A DNA stretch of 64,000 nt from Agrobacterium arsenijevicii (GTDB lineage: Bacteria; Pseudomonadota; Alphaproteobacteria; Rhizobiales; Rhizobiaceae). Made by a program: the position numbers and the translations under genes. Positions 38,591 to 47,497 of the stretch are shown here, in pieces (within the stretch, counting starts at the first letter, position 1; every line of letters begins with the position of its first letter). The notes under the pieces were generated by a model, which saw only the letters and a program-made list of their open reading frames with translations, did no database searches and was not told where the DNA came from. Location: contig JWIT01000004.1 of NCBI GenBank assembly GCA_000949895.1, positions 62,001-126,000 of the forward strand, read 5' to 3'.

Positions 38591-40645
38591 ATGGCAACCA
38601 AAGTCAAAGAAAACGAAGAAGCAGAAAACGAACGCGACGGTGCGACGGACGGTCCGCTTCTCGATCTTTCGGATGACGCGGTCAAAAAGATGATCAAGGC
38701 CGCCAAGAAGCGCGGCTATGTGACGATGGACGAGTTGAATTCCGTCCTGCCGTCCGAAGAGGTGACGTCCGAGCAGATCGAAGACACGATGGCGATGCTG
38801 TCCGATATGGGCATCAACGTTATCGAGGACGAGGATGCCGAGGAAGCGCCGAGCGAAGCCGAAAGCGACGATTCCGATAACGAAGAGTCCGAAGGCGGCG
38901 AACTGGCACCTTCCGGCGGCACCGCACTTGCGACCGCAAAGAAGAAAGAACCGACCGACCGCACCGACGATCCCGTGCGCATGTATCTGCGCGAAATGGG
39001 TTCTGTGGAGCTTCTGTCGCGCGAAGGCGAAATCGCCATCGCCAAGCGTATCGAGGCCGGCCGCGAAACGATGATTTCGGGCCTTTGCGAAAGCCCGTTG
39101 ACGTTCCAGGCGCTGATCATCTGGCGCGACGAACTGAACGAAGGCACGACGCTTCTGCGCGAGATCATCGATCTCGAAACGACCTATTCAGGCCCGGAAG
39201 CCAAGGCGGCGCCCCAGTTCCAGAGCCCGGAAAAGATCGAAGCGGACCGCAAGGCCGCCGAAGAGAAGGAAAAGACCCGCAGGCTGCGTGCGCCGACGGG
39301 TGACGAGGATGTGACTGATGTGGGCGGCGATGGCCTTCCGCCGGAAGAGGAAGAAGAGGACGACGACGAGTCCAACCTTTCGCTTGCCGCGATGGAAGCC
39401 GAACTGCGCCCGCAGGTCATGGAAACGCTCGACACCATTGCCGACACCTACAAGAAGCTGCGCAAGCTTCAGGACCAGCAGGTCGAGGCTCGCCTTGCCT
39501 GCACGGGAACCCTGTCTTCCGGTCAGGAACGTCGCTACAAGGATCTCAAGGACCAGTTGATCACGGCTGTGAAGTCGCTGTCGCTGAACCAGAACCGTGT
39601 CGACAGCCTCGTTGAGCAGCTCTACGACATTTCCAAGCGTCTGATGCAGAACGAAGGCCGGTTGCTGCGCCTTGCCGAATCCTATGGCGTCAAGCGTGAC
39701 AGCTTCCTCGAGCAGTATCACGGTGCCGAACTCGATCCGAACTGGATGAAGTCGATTGCCAATCTGGCCGCGCGCGGCTGGAAGGAATTCGCACGCGAGG
39801 AAAGCAACACGATCCGCGAAATCCGTCAGGAGATCCAGAATCTCTCGACGGAAACGGGTATTTCCATCGCGGAATTCCGTCGTATCGTTTCCATGGTGCA
39901 GAAGGGCGAGCGCGAAGCGCGTATCGCCAAGAAGGAAATGGTCGAGGCCAACCTGCGTCTCGTGATTTCCATCGCCAAGAAGTACACCAATCGCGGTCTG
40001 CAGTTCCTCGACCTCATTCAGGAAGGCAATATCGGCCTGATGAAGGCGGTGGACAAGTTCGAATATCGCCGTGGTTACAAGTTCTCGACCTATGCGACCT
40101 GGTGGATCAGGCAGGCGATCACCCGTTCGATCGCCGACCAGGCGCGCACGATCCGTATTCCGGTTCACATGATCGAGACGATCAACAAGATCGTTCGCAC
40201 CTCGCGCCAGATGCTGCACGAGATCGGCCGCGAGCCGACCCCGGAAGAGCTGGCCGAAAAGCTGGCCATGCCGCTTGAAAAGGTGCGCAAGGTTCTGAAA
40301 ATCGCCAAGGAGCCGATTTCGCTCGAAACCCCTGTGGGTGACGAAGAAGATTCGCATCTTGGTGACTTCATCGAGGACAAGAACGCGCTGCTGCCGATCG
40401 ACGCCGCCATTCAGGCCAACCTGCGCGAGACGACCACCCGCGTTCTGGCCTCGCTGACGCCGCGCGAAGAACGTGTTCTTCGCATGCGTTTCGGCATCGG
40501 CATGAACACCGACCATACGCTGGAAGAAGTCGGCCAGCAGTTCTCGGTTACGCGCGAACGTATTCGCCAGATCGAGGCGAAGGCGCTGCGCAAGCTGAAG
40601 CATCCGAGCCGCTCCAGAAAGCTCAGAAGCTTCCTCGACAGCTAA
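38591..40645 (+). CDS. rpoD: RNA polymerase primary sigma factor
   Basis: A 684-residue housekeeping sigma factor. Region 1.1 is at the N-terminus, followed by region 1.2 with [32 protein letters not shown]. The acidic non-conserved region contains a run of Glu and Asp (EEEEEDDDE). Region 2 is unmistakable: [71 protein letters not shown]. Region 3 and region 4 follow, the latter with [51 protein letters not shown]. It directs most transcription. A terminator follows the stop. Confidence 0.98.
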   Translation: MATKVKENEEAENERDGATDGPLLDLSDDAVKKMIKAAKKRGYVTMDELNSVLPSEEVTSEQIEDTMAMLSDMGINVIEDEDAEEAPSEAESDDSDNEESEGGELAPSGGTALATAKKKEPTDRTDDPVRMYLREMGSVELLSREGEIAIAKRIEAGRETMISGLCESPLTFQALIIWRDELNEGTTLLREIIDLETTYSGPEAKAAPQFQSPEKIEADRKAAEEKEKTRRLRAPTGDEDVTDVGGDGLPPEEEEEDDDESNLSLAAMEAELRPQVMETLDTIADTYKKLRKLQDQQVEARLACTGTLSSGQERRYKDLKDQLITAVKSLSLNQNRVDSLVEQLYDISKRLMQNEGRLLRLAESYGVKRDSFLEQYHGAELDPNWMKSIANLAARGWKEFAREESNTIREIRQEIQNLSTETGISIAEFRRIVSMVQKGEREARIAKKEMVEANLRLVISIAKKYTNRGLQFLDLIQEGNIGLMKAVDKFEYRRGYKFSTYATWWIRQAITRSIADQARTIRIPVHMIETINKIVRTSRQMLHEIGREPTPEELAEKLAMPLEKVRKVLKIAKEPISLETPVGDEEDSHLGDFIEDKNALLPIDAAIQANLRETTTRVLASLTPREERVLRMRFGIGMNTDHTLEEVGQQFSVTRERIRQIEAKALRKLKHPSRSRKLRSFLDS

Positions 40646-40668
40646 GCCTTCGGCTTCCTTTAAAATTG

Positions 40669-40702
40669 AACCCGGTCAGTTCACCTCTGGCCGGGTTTTT
40701 TG
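40669..40702 (+). terminator. Terminator of rpoD
   Basis: AACCCGG-CAG / CTG-CCGGGTT stem (40669-40697) followed by a run of T residues. Confidence 0.85.
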
Positions 40703-40770
40703 TTTCACGCACTGGCGATCTCTGCGACAAGCCTTATGTGTGAAAACAAAGCATTCCGCCTTTACTGGAA

Positions 40771-41754
40771 ATGCTCAGGTTCGATGACATGCAACAGGTT
40801 TCGGCAAGCAGATGGCGTGGGAAGGGATGGGCTGTGCCCGTCTCCGTGCTGCTGCATCTGGCCGTTGTCGCGATCTTTCTTTTCGAACTGCCGGAACGCA
40901 TAGCCGAGCCGCAGGAGCCGGAAAGCATCAGCGTCGATCTGGTGCCGCCGCCCGAGGAGAAAAAGGCGGAAGAGCAGAAGCCGCCCGCTGCCGAACAGGC
41001 GAAGGAAGAAAAGCCGCAACCTCCACCGCCGCCGCCCGCTCCACCGGCAGAAGAAACAAAACCTTCAACGCCCATGCAGGCGACGTTGCCGGCTATCGCC
41101 ATGAGGCCGGAGGAGACGCAGGCGGACCCGGAGGACAAGCCGGGGAAGGTGGAGGAGGCGGAAAAGACCGAGCCTTCCAAGGAACCTGAAAGCCAGCCTG
41201 AAAAGACGGTTGAGGACAAACCCGCGCCAGCTGCTGCTAATAGCGATCTCAAGGCCTCCGCCGAGCAGGGGGAAATTGCGGTCTCACCCGTGAAGGAGGA
41301 GGCTCCGCCGAAGCAGCCGCCTGTTCCGCAGGCTAAGCCGGCTGAGGAAAAACCTGTGGAAGAGGCAAAAGAGAAGCCCGCAAAGCTTCCTGCTGCCAAA
41401 CATCTGTTGTCTTCGTCGCTGCTTTCTCCAGCCCAGAGACGTCAGATGTTCGGCGATTTGCCGCCGCGTCGCCGCATTGTTCAACTTTGCAGCACGGAAG
41501 CTCTGGCCCAAATTCAAAGTGCGGGATTTGCCGCCCGTGGCATGATACCTACGTCGGATACTGGCCGTAAAATTTCCGGAAGCTCGATCGATGCGACTGG
41601 CGGAGCATTCAATATCGGCGGAACCTGGTACGATGTATCTTTCCAGTGCGATGTCGATCTGGACAATTATGCCGTAACGGAGTTCCGGTTTAAAATCGGG
41701 AACGCTCTAACCCCGGAAGAGGCGAAAAAGCGGGGCTTCACGCGATTTCAATGA
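40771..41754 (+). CDS. DUF930 protein with TonB-like N-terminus
   Basis: A 327-residue predicted envelope protein. One N-terminal membrane helix (VPVSVLLHLAVVAIFLFELP, about 22-41) leads to a long Pro/Glu/Lys-rich region (about 45-200), as in TonB and TolA proteins. The C-terminal folded DUF930 domain (about 205-327) contains PPRRRIVQLCSTEALAQIQSAG and TWYDVSFQCDVDLDNYAVTEFRFKIG with a conserved cysteine pair. The layout suggests a protein spanning the periplasm, but no TonB C-terminal fold is visible and no partner ExbBD is nearby. ATG at 40789 is an alternative start. Confidence 0.82.
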   Translation: MLRFDDMQQVSASRWRGKGWAVPVSVLLHLAVVAIFLFELPERIAEPQEPESISVDLVPPPEEKKAEEQKPPAAEQAKEEKPQPPPPPPAPPAEETKPSTPMQATLPAIAMRPEETQADPEDKPGKVEEAEKTEPSKEPESQPEKTVEDKPAPAAANSDLKASAEQGEIAVSPVKEEAPPKQPPVPQAKPAEEKPVEEAKEKPAKLPAAKHLLSSSLLSPAQRRQMFGDLPPRRRIVQLCSTEALAQIQSAGFAARGMIPTSDTGRKISGSSIDATGGAFNIGGTWYDVSFQCDVDLDNYAVTEFRFKIGNALTPEEAKKRGFTRFQ

Positions 41755-41805
41755 GGGATTGTTAAGCTCTCTGGTGTCGCCGATGGAGACTTTCACCTCC
41801 CCGTC

Positions 41806-41875
41806 GTCATCCTCGGGCTTGACCCGAGGATCCGCAGCGGCCGGAATGGATCCTCGGGTCAAGCCCGAGGATGAC
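41806..41875. repeat. Palindromic intergenic repeat, family 1, full copy
   Basis: A perfect 28-bp inverted repeat (41806-41833 and 41848-41875) with a 14-base spacer. The arms are identical to those of the copy at 10584-10654; only the spacers differ. It sits in the 170-base gap between convergent DUF930 and agp2 genes. Confidence 0.9.
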
Positions 41876-41925
41876 GTCGAGTGTGAGGAGGCGTTCGGCG
41901 AAAGTTATCGACGCCCGCGCCGCCG

Positions 41926-44478
41926 TTACACCCGCTCCGTATCGCCCACCAACAGCCCGATTCCGGCCATCAGCGCATCCTCATCATAAGGCTTCCTGAT
42001 AACCGGCACGGTTCCGAATTCATTCGGCACCATGCTGGCATCCGCATAACCGGTGGCGAAGAGGAAGGGGATGCCGCGGCGGTGAAGTTCGCGCGCGACC
42101 GCGATGGAGGTGTCGGAACCGAGATTGATGTCGAGGATGGCCACATCCGGCACGTAGCTCTTCAGCTTTTCAATGGCCATCGCCGATGAGGTCGCGGTTT
42201 CGATCGTCTTGATGCCGTTGTCCTCCAGCATGTTCTCGACATCCATGGCGATCAGCATCTGATCTTCAACGAGCAATATTTTCAACGATTCCTCCCGGTT
42301 GGAACGCCTCTTGTGCGGCGCGGTTTGATCCTCGGTTTTTGTGTCGGAGACCGCCATTGCTGACGAGATATGGCGGGCGGGCAGGAGCATTTTCGCTTCC
42401 AGCCCGTCCGGCAGATATTGCATCGTGCTGCGTCCGCCCAGATCATAAGGGATGCTGCGGCTGATGAGCGCCGTGCCGAAACCGGCGCGGGACGGCGTGG
42501 GCAGTCTCGTCGGCAAAATTTCCCGCCACCGCATTTCGCAATCGCGGTTTTCATTGATTTCCCAGCGCACATGCAGTTGCCCGCCGGTTTGCGAAAGCGC
42601 GCCGTATTTTGCCGCATTCGTCGCCAGTTCATGCAGGACCAGAGCCATGACGGAGAATGCGCGCGAATCGAGCGTGATCTGCGGTCCGGCAAGATTGACA
42701 ATCGTCTCGGGCGAACGGTGCGGCGACAGTTCGGCTTCCAGCAGATCGCGCAGCGATCCGCCACCTTCACCGCGAATGATCTGGTCATGGGCAAAGGACA
42801 ATGCCTGAATGCGACCCTTCAACGCGGTCACGTATTCCTGCAGGGTTTTGCCCTCCTGCGAGGGATTGCCGACCAGCGATTTGATGATGGCCAGAACATT
42901 CTTGACGCGGTGATTGAGTTCCTCGTTCAGCATGCGCTGGCGCACTTCCGCGCGCTCCCTTTCGCCTGCCATCAGCTCGCTGTGATGGAATGCGACCTCA
43001 ACCAGCGCTATTCTTGCGGCTTCGGCAATTTCCCGGTCGGCTTCGGACCAGGGCTGCGCCTGCAGGCGGACGGTTTCCTTCCAGATTGCAAAGCTCTTGC
43101 GCGGGGTGAGGCGATCGCCGAGCGGACCGGTCTCATAGGATTTTTCCGGATTGCCGGCCCAGTTCAGGTTTTGCACGATCTCCCTGCGGAAAAACAGGAG
43201 ATAGTCGTTCTTGACCTGCGATAGCGGAATGGCGAGCATTCCGGCTGCGGTACTGGCATAGATCTCCGCCTCCGGTATGGCTTGCGAGATGGCGTGGGTG
43301 GCCCAGACCTTTCCTTCGCTGGCCGAGGCAACGAAGCGCGCCAGCCTTGGAATGGCGTCGGGCGGCGGTGTTGCACCGTGGCCGTGCCAGTTGTTTGCCA
43401 CCCACAGCCCGACGCCATCACATGGCATGAGATCGGCAAAATCCTGAAAACTGTCGATCAGCAGTTCCTCTATATGCGCGTGATGGGCGGCAAGCCTCAG
43501 GAAGCGGTCAAGAGCGGCATGGGCATGGTTGACCGTATCGAGCTTGCGCTTCTGCTTGAGGACCTGCAAATGCATGGAGAAGAACTCTCCGAACATTTCG
43601 GCGGCGATCCTCACCGACATGGTCAGAACACGCGGCGAATAATGGTGGCAGGCGATGAGGCCCCAGAGCGCGCCGTCGACGATCACCGAAATCGACATGG
43701 AGGCCGCAACGCCCATGTTGCGAAGGTATTCGCAATGGATGGGCGACACGCTGCGCAGATGCGCGAATGACAGATCGAGCGGTTCGCCGGACGCATCGAT
43801 GGCGGGCAGGACAGGAACCCGCGCTCCATTGGCATCGGAGATGATGCGCAGCGTGTTTTTCAGATAGAGCGCGCGGGCCTGCTGCGGGATGTCGCTTGCC
43901 GGGAAATATTGTCCGAGAAAGCTTTCCAGCTCCGGCTGTTTTGCCTCCGACACCACCTTGCCGGCCCCGTCATCCTCGAAGCGGTAGATCATCACCCGGT
44001 CGTACCCCAGGGTCGCTTTTACCAGCCGGGTCGTTCGCGAAATCAGGCTCTCGACACTGTCCGCCTCGCGGATGCGATCGACCATCTTGCGTGCGGTGCC
44101 AAGCGGCGGCATTTCGCTTCGGGATGGTTCGAATTCGATGATCGTGGTGGATTTGTAGCGGTGGAGTGCAATATCGAAGCTGCGGCCATCGCGCATTTCC
44201 GTGTTGGGCAACAGGGCGGGGCGCGTGGTTCTGCCGGTTACGGTGAGCGCATTGCGAAGATCGTGGACGAGGTTTTTACCAAGCACCTCTTCGGCGGTCC
44301 TGCCGTTGATATCACCATCAAACCCTAAAAAGTCGCGACAGTTTTCCGAATGCCGCAGGATCATGCGCAGGGCATTGTCGCAAGCGATCAGACAGCCGTG
44401 CGGTTGAATATAACCTGGGATGTGAATGGGTTCACGGTCGCAATTGGTCAGGTCGACATGATAGTCAGTGGATGCCAT
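41926..44478 (-). CDS. agp2: Bathy-bacteriophytochrome Agp2 (HWE kinase with receiver)
   Basis: An 850-residue biliverdin photoreceptor kinase. PAS domain with chromophore-binding Cys13 (LTNCDREPIHIPGYIQPHG), GAF domain with PASDIPQQARALYLKNTLRIISD and the CEYLRNMGVAASMSISVI region, then PHY. The kinase is of the HWE type: phosphoacceptor His in EELNHRVKNVLAIIKSLV, and the ATPase with ALVLHELATNAAKYGAL. A C-terminal receiver (LKILLVEDQMLIAMDVENML; phosphoacceptor Asp in AILDINLGSD) is fused on. Length, Cys13 and domain order match Agp2 (AtBphP2) of A. fabrum C58, which has a far-red-absorbing Pfr ground state. The gene is monocistronic. Confidence 0.95.
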   Translation of the reverse strand: MASTDYHVDLTNCDREPIHIPGYIQPHGCLIACDNALRMILRHSENCRDFLGFDGDINGRTAEEVLGKNLVHDLRNALTVTGRTTRPALLPNTEMRDGRSFDIALHRYKSTTIIEFEPSRSEMPPLGTARKMVDRIREADSVESLISRTTRLVKATLGYDRVMIYRFEDDGAGKVVSEAKQPELESFLGQYFPASDIPQQARALYLKNTLRIISDANGARVPVLPAIDASGEPLDLSFAHLRSVSPIHCEYLRNMGVAASMSISVIVDGALWGLIACHHYSPRVLTMSVRIAAEMFGEFFSMHLQVLKQKRKLDTVNHAHAALDRFLRLAAHHAHIEELLIDSFQDFADLMPCDGVGLWVANNWHGHGATPPPDAIPRLARFVASASEGKVWATHAISQAIPEAEIYASTAAGMLAIPLSQVKNDYLLFFRREIVQNLNWAGNPEKSYETGPLGDRLTPRKSFAIWKETVRLQAQPWSEADREIAEAARIALVEVAFHHSELMAGERERAEVRQRMLNEELNHRVKNVLAIIKSLVGNPSQEGKTLQEYVTALKGRIQALSFAHDQIIRGEGGGSLRDLLEAELSPHRSPETIVNLAGPQITLDSRAFSVMALVLHELATNAAKYGALSQTGGQLHVRWEINENRDCEMRWREILPTRLPTPSRAGFGTALISRSIPYDLGGRSTMQYLPDGLEAKMLLPARHISSAMAVSDTKTEDQTAPHKRRSNREESLKILLVEDQMLIAMDVENMLEDNGIKTIETATSSAMAIEKLKSYVPDVAILDINLGSDTSIAVARELHRRGIPFLFATGYADASMVPNEFGTVPVIRKPYDEDALMAGIGLLVGDTERV

Positions 44479-44731
44479 GAAACAGTCTTTCGCACCCTGT
44501 GCCTGTCTTGCGCTGAAAATATTTTGGTCGTTGAAGAACGGGAAAACCTGAATAATTCATTCTGATATTGCCAACCCTTCCCCGTTTTTTGCAACCGTGA
44601 CGCCGGTTTTCCGTTCTGCTTTACAGGCCGCCGTCACATGATTGTCGTACCCATTTTGTCATCGGGTACAATTCGACATTGTGCAACGTTCGCGGCGCCG
44701 AATTTGTTCCGAATTATTTGAAGGAAAAAAT

Positions 44732-45157
44732 GTGCCGCAGAAGAAAATGACCATTACCACCACGCGCGGGCAGGGCCTCTACGAATTCACATCCGAGGCC
44801 GAGCGTTTTGTGAGGGAGGCGGGCATGGAAGAAGGACTGCTGACCGTTTTTGTCCGCCACACATCCTGTTCCCTGCTTATTCAGGAAAATGCCGATCCGG
44901 ATGTCAGGCGCGACCTGACGACATTTTTTTCACGCCTCGTGCCGCCTTCCGACGATGCCTCCATGCGCTGGGTCGTCCACACGCTCGAGGGGCCCGACGA
45001 TATGCCCGCCCACATCAAATCGGCTCTGACGGCAGTTTCCATCGGGGTGCCGGTCAGCGATGGCAGGCTCGTGCTCGGCACATGGCAGGGCCTTTATCTC
45101 TTCGAACATCGCGACCGCCCGCACCGGCGTGAAATCGTAATGCATATCTCGCCTTGA
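44732..45157 (+). CDS. YjbQ family protein (UPF0047)
   Basis: A 141-residue single-domain protein of the YjbQ/UPF0047 family: EAGMEEGLLTVFVRHTSCSLLIQENADPDVRRDLTTFFSRLVP, then HTLEGPDDMPAHIKSALTAVSIGVPVSDGRLVLGTWQGLYLFEHRDRPHRREIVMHI. The clustered His, Asp and Glu residues line a metal-binding pocket. Members can weakly complement thiamine-phosphate synthase, but the natural reaction is unclear. I chose the GTG at 44732 with AAGGAAAAAAT upstream, giving the family length; the frame runs back to 44642. Divergent from agp2. Confidence 0.9.
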   Translation: MPQKKMTITTTRGQGLYEFTSEAERFVREAGMEEGLLTVFVRHTSCSLLIQENADPDVRRDLTTFFSRLVPPSDDASMRWVVHTLEGPDDMPAHIKSALTAVSIGVPVSDGRLVLGTWQGLYLFEHRDRPHRREIVMHISP

Positions 45158-45306
45158 TTCCTTTCATAAGGCGCGTCTTTTCCTGTTAATGTCTCTGAAC
45201 GTCTGCTGAACACGCGGTTTGGTCCGCGTTCAGGCGGGCGGGTCTAGGGTCTCGTCAATCGCCGAGGGACGTCCCCTGCCGGCGCAGAAACAAACGGAGT
45301 GAGTTC

Positions 45307-45684
45307 ATGTTCAGCACCTTCGCAAAAGCCGGCCTGGCTGCCCTCATCGCCCTCGGTGGAATTTCCGCCACCGCTTCAGCCGCTTCGGCTGGCTCGGATG
45401 TTCAGTTCAGAGTTCAGGTTCAGGATGGATACGGCCATGACAGAGGTCGCGGTCAGGGCTGGGGCCGTCCCGATCGTCATGGCCCGGGTTGGGGTCGTCC
45501 TGATCGCCCGCGTCTGGGTTGTTCGCCGCAGCTTGCGGAAGAAAAGGCAAGCCGCATGGGCATCCGCCGCGCTCGTGTCGTCGATGTCTCGCCGCGTCGC
45601 GTCGTTGTTGCTGGCTTCGACCGCTACGGCCGTGACCGCGTTGTTTTCGCCAATGAGCGCGGTTGCCCGGTAATCCGTCGCTAA
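45307..45684 (+). CDS. Small secreted Gly/Arg-rich protein
   Basis: A 125-residue predicted exported protein with signal peptide MFSTFAKAGLAALIALGGISATASAASA. Next come a Gly/Arg/Asp-rich repeat tract (GYGHDRGRGQGWGRPDRHGPGWGRPDRP) and a folded C-terminal part with one Cys pair (GCSPQLAEEKASRMGIRRARVVDVSPRRVVVAGFDRYGRDRVVFANERGCPVI). Such antifreeze-like small secreted proteins are frequent in Rhizobiaceae and have no known role. The stop codon is followed directly by a copy of the family 2 repeat. Start ATG at 45307 follows GGAGTGAGTTC. Confidence 0.75.
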   Translation: MFSTFAKAGLAALIALGGISATASAASAGSDVQFRVQVQDGYGHDRGRGQGWGRPDRHGPGWGRPDRPRLGCSPQLAEEKASRMGIRRARVVDVSPRRVVVAGFDRYGRDRVVFANERGCPVIRR

Positions 45685-45731
45685 AGCATTTCCTGTAAAG
45701 GTGCGTAGCGGTTTTACGTCCGAAAAATGCG
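45685..45731. repeat. Family 2 intergenic repeat, copy S1 (reverse orientation)
   Basis: Starts at the base after the stop codon of the preceding gene and reads GCATTTCCTGTAAAGGTGCG then TAGCGGTTTTACGTCCG. It is the reverse complement of the core found at 59985-60034 and 61160-61211. Confidence 0.8.
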
Positions 45732-45797
45732 TAAAATCAAAAGCCTAGAACGACCGATATTGATCCGCCGAAACCCCCGCCCTTCGCGCGGATCAAA

Positions 45798-45846
45798 AAA
45801 AACGCCCCTCGCTTGTCCGGAAAGACAGGCGGGGGGCGTTTCTTTT
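45798..45846. terminator. Bidirectional terminator before the SIMPL gene
   Basis: Long stem AACGCCCC-CGC-TGTC / GACA-GC-GGGGGCGTT (45801-45840) with A residues on the left and TTCTTTTT on the right, between convergent genes. Confidence 0.8.
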
Positions 45847-45922
45847 TGGGCTTGACCGGTGGTGGTTGCACGCAGCCGAGTGGCAAATCCGGGCGGCGGC
45901 CAATGCCGCCGCCCGGATCGGT

Positions 45923-46666
45923 TTATTCGCCGAGAGCGAAGGTGACGTTGACCACCACGCTGTAGCTGTTTTCACCCGAAGCGATCGGCACGCTGTCGGC
46001 TTCCTTCGCCATCGATGCGCGCATCATGCCCTGCGGCACCGGCATCGGGCGCTGCATGTTCTCGCTGATCTGGATGACGCGGCCGAGCTTCACGCCTGCC
46101 GCTTCGGTCAGCGTTTTCGCCTTGGCCAGCGCATCGGCAACGGCCTGCTTGCGGGCCTCGGTGACTGTTGCTTCCGGCTTGTCGTTGGTGAAGGTGATAT
46201 CGCCGCCCTGGTTGATGCCGAGCTTGACGGAGGTATCGAGGATATCGCCGAGCTTCTTCAGGTCGCGCACGCGCACGGTAAGCCCGTTGGAAACCTGATA
46301 ACCGGTGATCTCAGGCGCGACGTAAACGCCGTCCTTCGGCTCGTAATGCTTGTAAAGCGGCTGTACGGAGAAATTGCTCGTCTGCAGGTCACGGTCTTCG
46401 ATGGCAGACGCTTTCAGCGCTTTCAGGACTTCGGCGAGCGCCTTGGAGTTCTCCGTAAGAGCCGCAGCCGCCGTTTCCGCCTGCTTGACGACGCTGAAGG
46501 ACAGGATCGCCATATCGGGCGCGATTGCCGCCTGGCCTTCGCCGGAAACACTGATGGTGGCTTCGCGCGGGGTAGGTTCCTGCGCAAGGGCATAACCGGT
46601 CAGCGGCATCGTTGCCGCCGCGGCCAATGCGGTAAGTGCGAAAAGGCGGGCCTTTGTCGTCGTCAT
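45923..46666 (-). CDS. SIMPL-domain (DUF541) periplasmic protein
   Basis: A 247-residue exported protein: signal peptide MTTTKARLFALTALAAAATMPLTGYALA, then a single SIMPL/DUF541 domain (EATISVSGEGQAAIAPDMAILSFSVVKQAETAAAALTENSKALAEVLKALK to YSVVVNVTFALGE). Family members form large periplasmic or outer-membrane-associated assemblies (BP26 of Brucella is one) of unclear function; BP26-like proteins are strong antigens. GAGGAAAC precedes the ATG at 46666. A terminator lies at 45798-45846. Confidence 0.9.
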   Translation of the reverse strand: MTTTKARLFALTALAAAATMPLTGYALAQEPTPREATISVSGEGQAAIAPDMAILSFSVVKQAETAAAALTENSKALAEVLKALKASAIEDRDLQTSNFSVQPLYKHYEPKDGVYVAPEITGYQVSNGLTVRVRDLKKLGDILDTSVKLGINQGGDITFTNDKPEATVTEARKQAVADALAKAKTLTEAAGVKLGRVIQISENMQRPMPVPQGMMRASMAKEADSVPIASGENSYSVVVNVTFALGE

Positions 46667-46845
46667 GGTGTTTCCTCGTTGATTGTGTCCCTATGCAGGG
46701 TATTGCCTTAGATTGTGAACCTAATACGGCAGCGGCAGCTTGCGATAGCATCAATGGCTTGTCGGGCTGTAAAAATTACGTTAGAGCGTGACCCACCGGA
46801 TTCGAACCATTGCGAAGCCGGTATTTCGGATCACCTTTTCCGAAA

Positions 46846-46921
46846 GGGCCTGTAGCTCAATGGTTAGAGCCGGCGGCTCATAACCGCTTGGTTGGGAGTT
46901 CGAGTCTCTCCGGGCCCACCA
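46846..46921 (+). tRNA. tRNA-Ile2 (anticodon CAU, lysidine type)
   Basis: A 76-base cloverleaf including CCA: acceptor GGGCCTG / CGGGCCC with discriminator A, D arm GCTC / GAGC, anticodon stem GGCGG / CCGCT with loop CTCATAA (anticodon CAT), T arm GGGAG-TTCGAGT-CTCTC. The short D loop AATGGTTA and the TTGGTT variable region resemble bacterial tRNA-Ile2 more than elongator tRNA-Met. Its C34 would be changed to lysidine by TilS so that it reads AUA. An elongator Met identity is the alternative. Confidence 0.9.
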
Positions 46922-47092
46922 TTTTCCTTAGAAATCAAAGTCTTATATATATTTTTCCTCGGGGATGCAGCCGGGTAATGCTCCTGCTGGTTCTTTCGGC
47001 AGGAAGAACTTGAATTTTTTTCCTGCTTCTGTCGAATCTACCTTTGCTCGTTCGTCGTGTAGTCGAACCCACGCAAGCAAGGAGATAAACCA

Positions 47093-47497
47093 ATGCGTTT
47101 TATGATGTTGATGATTCCGGGCGGCTACGCTTCTGCAGCACCTGATGCCATGCCCAGTGCCGAGGCAATCGACAAGATGATGAAGTATAATGAAGAGCTC
47201 AAGAAAGCGGGCATTCTGCTGGCTCTCGAAGGCCTTCATCCTCCAGCCACGGGTGCCCGTGTCAGTTTCAAGGAAGGTAAGCCGGTGGTCGTTGATGGCC
47301 CGTTCGCCGAGGTCAAGGAAGTTCTGGGCGGCTACTGGATGCTCGACGTGCGTTCTCGCGAAGAGGCAATCGAGTGGGCACGCAGATGCCCTGCCTCGGA
47401 AGACGACATCATCGAAATCCGTCGTGTCCATGAAATGAGCGAATTCCCGGAGGACGTCCAGAAGGCAGCCGAGAGTTTTAGCGAGCTCAAGGGTTGA
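47093..47497 (+). CDS. YCII-related (DGPF) protein
   Basis: A 134-residue small protein of the YCII/DGPF family: MRFMMLMIPGGY at the start, LLALEGLHPPATGARVSFKEGKPVVVDGPFAEVKEVLGGYWMLDVRSREEAIEWARRCP in the middle. The motif VDGPFAE gives the family its name. Its stop overlaps the TTG start of the ECF42 sigma-factor gene by four bases, so both are probably made together. DGPF proteins adjoin ECF42 factors throughout bacteria and are thought to help control them or be co-regulated. ATG at 47093 follows AAGGAGAT. Confidence 0.92.
   Translation: MRFMMLMIPGGYASAAPDAMPSAEAIDKMMKYNEELKKAGILLALEGLHPPATGARVSFKEGKPVVVDGPFAEVKEVLGGYWMLDVRSREEAIEWARRCPASEDDIIEIRRVHEMSEFPEDVQKAAESFSELKG

Noticed and set aside
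46787-46816. Minus-strand T-arm-like sequence (GGTTCGAATCC) just before the tRNA gene
   Set aside because: Only the T-arm consensus is present, the stem has mismatches, and no acceptor or anticodon arm can be built; at most a relic fragment.
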